10,691 nt of DNA from a bacterium (GTDB lineage Bacteria; Armatimonadota; Fimbriimonadia; Fimbriimonadales; JBAXQP01), in NCBI GenBank assembly GCA_037131655.1, contig JBAXQP010000070.1, positions 1 through 10,691 of the forward strand, in the 5' to 3' direction. The notes under the pieces were generated by a model that was given only the letters and a program-made list of their open reading frames with translations, did no database searches and had not been told where the DNA came from. The position numbers and the translations under genes were made by a program. Below are positions 8,185 through 10,691 of this stretch, piece by piece. Positions within the stretch are counted from its first letter, which is position 1, and each line of letters begins with the position of its first letter.

Positions 8185-8280
8185 ACTCACAAGTGAAATA
8201 TCCACATCAACTGCGCTAAGCAGTGACCAGTGGGCTATCTTCTAATCGTTTGACGCTTGATACAAGCTTCATGTTCCTGC

Positions 8281-8307
8281 AACAAAAAGAGTCGCATCCT
8301 ATTCGAC
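8281..8307 (-). terminator. Possible weak intrinsic terminator or attenuator between the two large genes
   Basis: On the minus strand GTCGAAT (8307-8301) can pair with ATGCGAC (8297-8291) across an AGG loop, with one A/G mismatch, and is followed by TCTTTTTGTT. The hairpin begins 8 bases after the stop of the NHL-repeat gene. The stem is short and imperfect, so it may give only partial termination and let some transcripts continue into the giant gene. Confidence 0.45.
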
Positions 8308-8315
8308 ACCCTCTG

Positions 8316-10691
8316 CTAATAAGGCCTATCAGCAAACTGAGGCTGTTTCAACCCAGGCGCGTCAATCAGCGGCGGAATGCTTTGTTTGATGACATTTTGG
8401 GTGAGAGTATTTATCGGATTTAGCCAGCCATGCCAAGGAGCAGCATTATTGACATAACTCGCGCGGTTCAATGCCAGCACTTCGCCGAAGAAGTCATACT
8501 GATAATCGAGCGGCTTATTCCCATTGTAATCTTGAAGGAAGACATGCCCTGTCCAGCTGTTACATAACATAATATCGCCATTGGGAAGCCATCTGGCGCT
8601 GGATGCCTGCAAAGGTATGCCGCCTTGAACAATAAAACGACCTTGGACATTCGGATCATTTTTCGTAGCCGCTTTTACCCAGCTACGCAACCCATTCGAG
8701 TAATCATCGTTTGTTAAAGCAATCGAGTTACCGCTAACATCCCAAGTCGTGCTCTTATCGTCCGGATCCAATGGAACACTGAGTTCGAACACCCCATCGG
8801 CTGTTGTGATAAGTACTTCAAACTGAACCCAATTATTTGGGTTAGCGCTCGGGTCCGGTTGGAGCAAAGCAGGACGGACATCAAGTGATACTGGCCCACG
8901 AATAGGAATATCAACAGTTTTATAGCTACTTGTATCGGGGTCATAAGCCTTATATCTTATTCGATTAACGATTTGAACACGAGTCCCATCTGCCATCACT
9001 CGGTACAAAAGTAGCCCGCCGGTTCCACTTGCCGATTCACGAGGTGTTTGAGCGCCAGGATCATCAAGACCTAATGAGGATCTGGTAGCCACAACATTCC
9101 CGAATGTCATGATATAGCTATAAAGCGGGAATTTGACCCCATTGCCTAAATCTTTCTGACTACTTAAAATTCTTTTGATTGCGTTGTAGCTATACACTTT
9201 CCCTGATTCGTTAGCGGGGCTATGCCAGAAAAGTTTTGCTATCTGCGGCTCGTTATTGATTAAAAGAATGCCTTTCACTGCCCGAGTATTCGGATCGGCT
9301 TCAAAACGGTCGACAACTTCGACTATGCGGTTGTTGCCTGTATCACAAATTAGGTAGTGCACCCAGAACTCCAGGTCACTCGGAGAAGTAAAGGGGTTAA
9401 AATCCTTTGGAACGTAATCGGTCCAGAAGGTGGCATCTCTTGGCTGTTGCAAGGAAGTCGGATCGCCGGACCGATAGCCCGCAGGAACATATTTATCATC
9501 GACCGCAAATTCAGAGATAGACCGCGTCTCGAAGCCAGAGCGATTGACTCGAACAACACGATTGTCGCCCGTATCTACAATCAGCATTTCGGTAGGAGTG
9601 ACGCGGTAAACCTTTGTCGGTAGTACCAATTTAGTAGATTTCACCACCGGCGCAATTAAAGATCCATCCGCCGCAATAATCGATGGTTGCCCTGCCAAGG
9701 TGGTATCCATACTAAAGGTTGGGAACCCTTCTGAATCGACTTCAATAATCCACGATGGCTGTGCGATTATCGTCTGAGCTTTCTCAAACACTTTGATGCC
9801 GACATCAGTCCCCAATACAAGCATGCCTTCTGAACCTACCAATCCGGAAGCTATTCCAGGCAACTGATAAGCTTGTATCTTGTTGATAAAATCATCCATT
9901 CCGGTAATAGCTTCACTTGCAGGCCAGCGAATATGAGGGTTAGGCTTACCGGCAGTCAGGATGGTCATCTGTTTGACACCAACTGAGTTGAACATTTTAA
10001 CAGGAACCAACGATGAGTCATTTGGAGCGATATCAGCATCCAATGCCCACACCATTCCCACCTTATTTCCACCGGGGGGCAAAGTCTGCATCCCTGCCAG
10101 ATAGATGAGGTCGCCACTGATCATTGGTGGGGATTTCGGTTCGAAGAATGGGAAGGCCATAAACCATAAGAGAGGATTCCAGTTGCCTCCGCTATCATCA
10201 GGGAAGTACAGATTCTCGCCCAAAGACCCGGCTTGTATGGATACCGGCATCGATACGCTCAAAGCGTCCATCGTACCGCTTCCTCTCTTCAGGAAACTCT
10301 TAATGGTAATCGAACCGCTTTTATCGATGTAGTATTGGCTTGAATCGAGCGTACTATATTCCCGAACGGCGGTTGGGGCTTGAACATTGGGATCTTCCAT
10401 CTTTTGAAGATCCGGTTGACGAATGGTAAGGCTTCCGGTTACTTCGGACCCCATCTTGATTTCAAAAGCCGGTGGGTTAGAATCAAATGCAAGGAGAATT
10501 GCCAATGGTATTCCCGAACGCTTACCGGTAGCAAGAGCGTAAATCACGCCATTGCGCTGAACAGGAGGCAAATCATCACAAAACCTCAAATCCGTCAGCG
10601 GAGCTGGGGCACCTGTTCCGAAAAGAACATCAACTGCTGGCAATCCAACAACTTCGCGTACTTCGGAACCACTAAATAGATGCTTATAAGT
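8316..10691 (-). CDS. NHL/beta-propeller repeat protein, N-terminus outside the window
   Basis: The reading frame is open from the window edge to a TAG at 8318-8316, giving 791 visible residues. The 5' end is missing: an internal TTG at 10643 could be mistaken for a start, but 16 in-frame codons precede it without a stop. Numbering from the edge, MLIVDTGDNRVVRVNRSG (369-386) and LICDTGNNRIVEVV (447-460) match the NHL repeat core, in which an Asp-x-Gly-Asn/Asp-Asn-Arg turn follows a hydrophobic strand. A third, looser unit, LPNGDIMLCNSWTGHVF, begins near residue 702. Earlier segments, NGVIYALATG (47-56), GDLIYLAG (193-200) and GMVWALDAD (212-220), look like PQQ/BamB-type blade strands. The visible part is therefore mostly propeller, presumably exported like its downstream neighbour. 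No enzyme signature or membrane segment is visible. The gene lies 146 bases upstream of the giant gene on the same strand, so the two may be co-expressed. The function is unknown. Confidence 0.82.
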   Translation of the reverse strand, partial: TYKHLFSGSEVREVVGLPAVDVLFGTGAPAPLTDLRFCDDLPPVQRNGVIYALATGKRSGIPLAILLAFDSNPPAFEIKMGSEVTGSLTIRQPDLQKMEDPNVQAPTAVREYSTLDSSQYYIDKSGSITIKSFLKRGSGTMDALSVSMPVSIQAGSLGENLYFPDDSGGNWNPLLWFMAFPFFEPKSPPMISGDLIYLAGMQTLPPGGNKVGMVWALDADIAPNDSSLVPVKMFNSVGVKQMTILTAGKPNPHIRWPASEAITGMDDFINKIQAYQLPGIASGLVGSEGMLVLGTDVGIKVFEKAQTIIAQPSWIIEVDSEGFPTFSMDTTLAGQPSIIAADGSLIAPVVKSTKLVLPTKVYRVTPTEMLIVDTGDNRVVRVNRSGFETRSISEFAVDDKYVPAGYRSGDPTSLQQPRDATFWTDYVPKDFNPFTSPSDLEFWVHYLICDTGNNRIVEVVDRFEADPNTRAVKGILLINNEPQIAKLFWHSPANESGKVYSYNAIKRILSSQKDLGNGVKFPLYSYIMTFGNVVATRSSLGLDDPGAQTPRESASGTGGLLLYRVMADGTRVQIVNRIRYKAYDPDTSSYKTVDIPIRGPVSLDVRPALLQPDPSANPNNWVQFEVLITTADGVFELSVPLDPDDKSTTWDVSGNSIALTNDDYSNGLRSWVKAATKNDPNVQGRFIVQGGIPLQASSARWLPNGDIMLCNSWTGHVFLQDYNGNKPLDYQYDFFGEVLALNRASYVNNAAPWHGWLNPINTLTQNVIKQSIPPLIDAPGLKQPQFADRPY

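Noticed and set aside
8255..8267. Short inverted repeat GCTTG-ATA-CAAGC in the intergenic gap, considered as an operator
   Set aside because: A five-base arm is easily found by chance and has no partner copy or clear promoter beside it.
8185..8290. Promoter for the giant gene
   Set aside because: Candidate boxes on the minus strand (for example TTGTTG, 17 bases, TATCAA) match the sigma-70 consensus too weakly to call.
8223..8423. 66-codon plus-strand frame spanning the gap between the two large minus-strand genes
   Set aside because: Half of it is antisense to the end of the NHL-repeat gene. The product has no recognisable motif and no good ribosome site, so it is best explained as chance.
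1..10691. Mobile element, CRISPR array, defence island, tRNA or rRNA
   Set aside because: No transposase, integrase, regularly spaced repeats, toxin-antitoxin pair, or structural RNA sequence was seen on either strand.

Overview
The window looks like chromosomal DNA from a bacterium of moderate GC content. It has no tRNA or rRNA gene, no insertion sequence, no CRISPR array and no phage gene. The only classical housekeeping gene is hrcA, the heat-shock repressor. The rest is taken up by two very large genes for exported, beta-propeller-rich proteins. BamB/PQQ-like propellers, NHL repeats and golvesin-type domains in giant secreted proteins are common in little-studied environmental phyla such as Armatimonadota. 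That placement is only a tentative inference from architecture; nothing in the window fixes the taxon.

Layout. Positions 1-198 (+) hold the last 65 codons of a gene that ends in a small Cys/His metal-binding tail of the YHxxGC...CxxC type. After a 36-42 base gap, hrcA runs to 1290 (+). A perfect 40-base palindrome at 1301-1340 sits between the two convergent units and can act as an intrinsic terminator in both directions. On the minus strand, a 2267-residue secreted protein occupies 8169 to 1366. Upstream of it, across a 146-base gap containing a weak terminator-like hairpin, lies a second large gene (10691 to 8316, minus). Its 5' end is outside the window and it carries NHL-type repeats.

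The 2267-residue protein is the most interesting object. It starts with a signal peptide and an eight-motif BamB/PQQ-like propeller that is interrupted by two golvesin C-terminal-like domains. A long run of Ig-like beta-sandwich sequence follows. The last ~580 residues contain six degenerate aromatic repeats that look like a second, cryptic propeller, itself interrupted by two copies of a small beta domain. No catalytic site was recognised. The two minus-strand genes probably make cell-surface or periplasmic scaffold or binding proteins, possibly expressed together. hrcA and the metal-binding-tail gene form a separate short plus-strand unit with no visible functional link to them.
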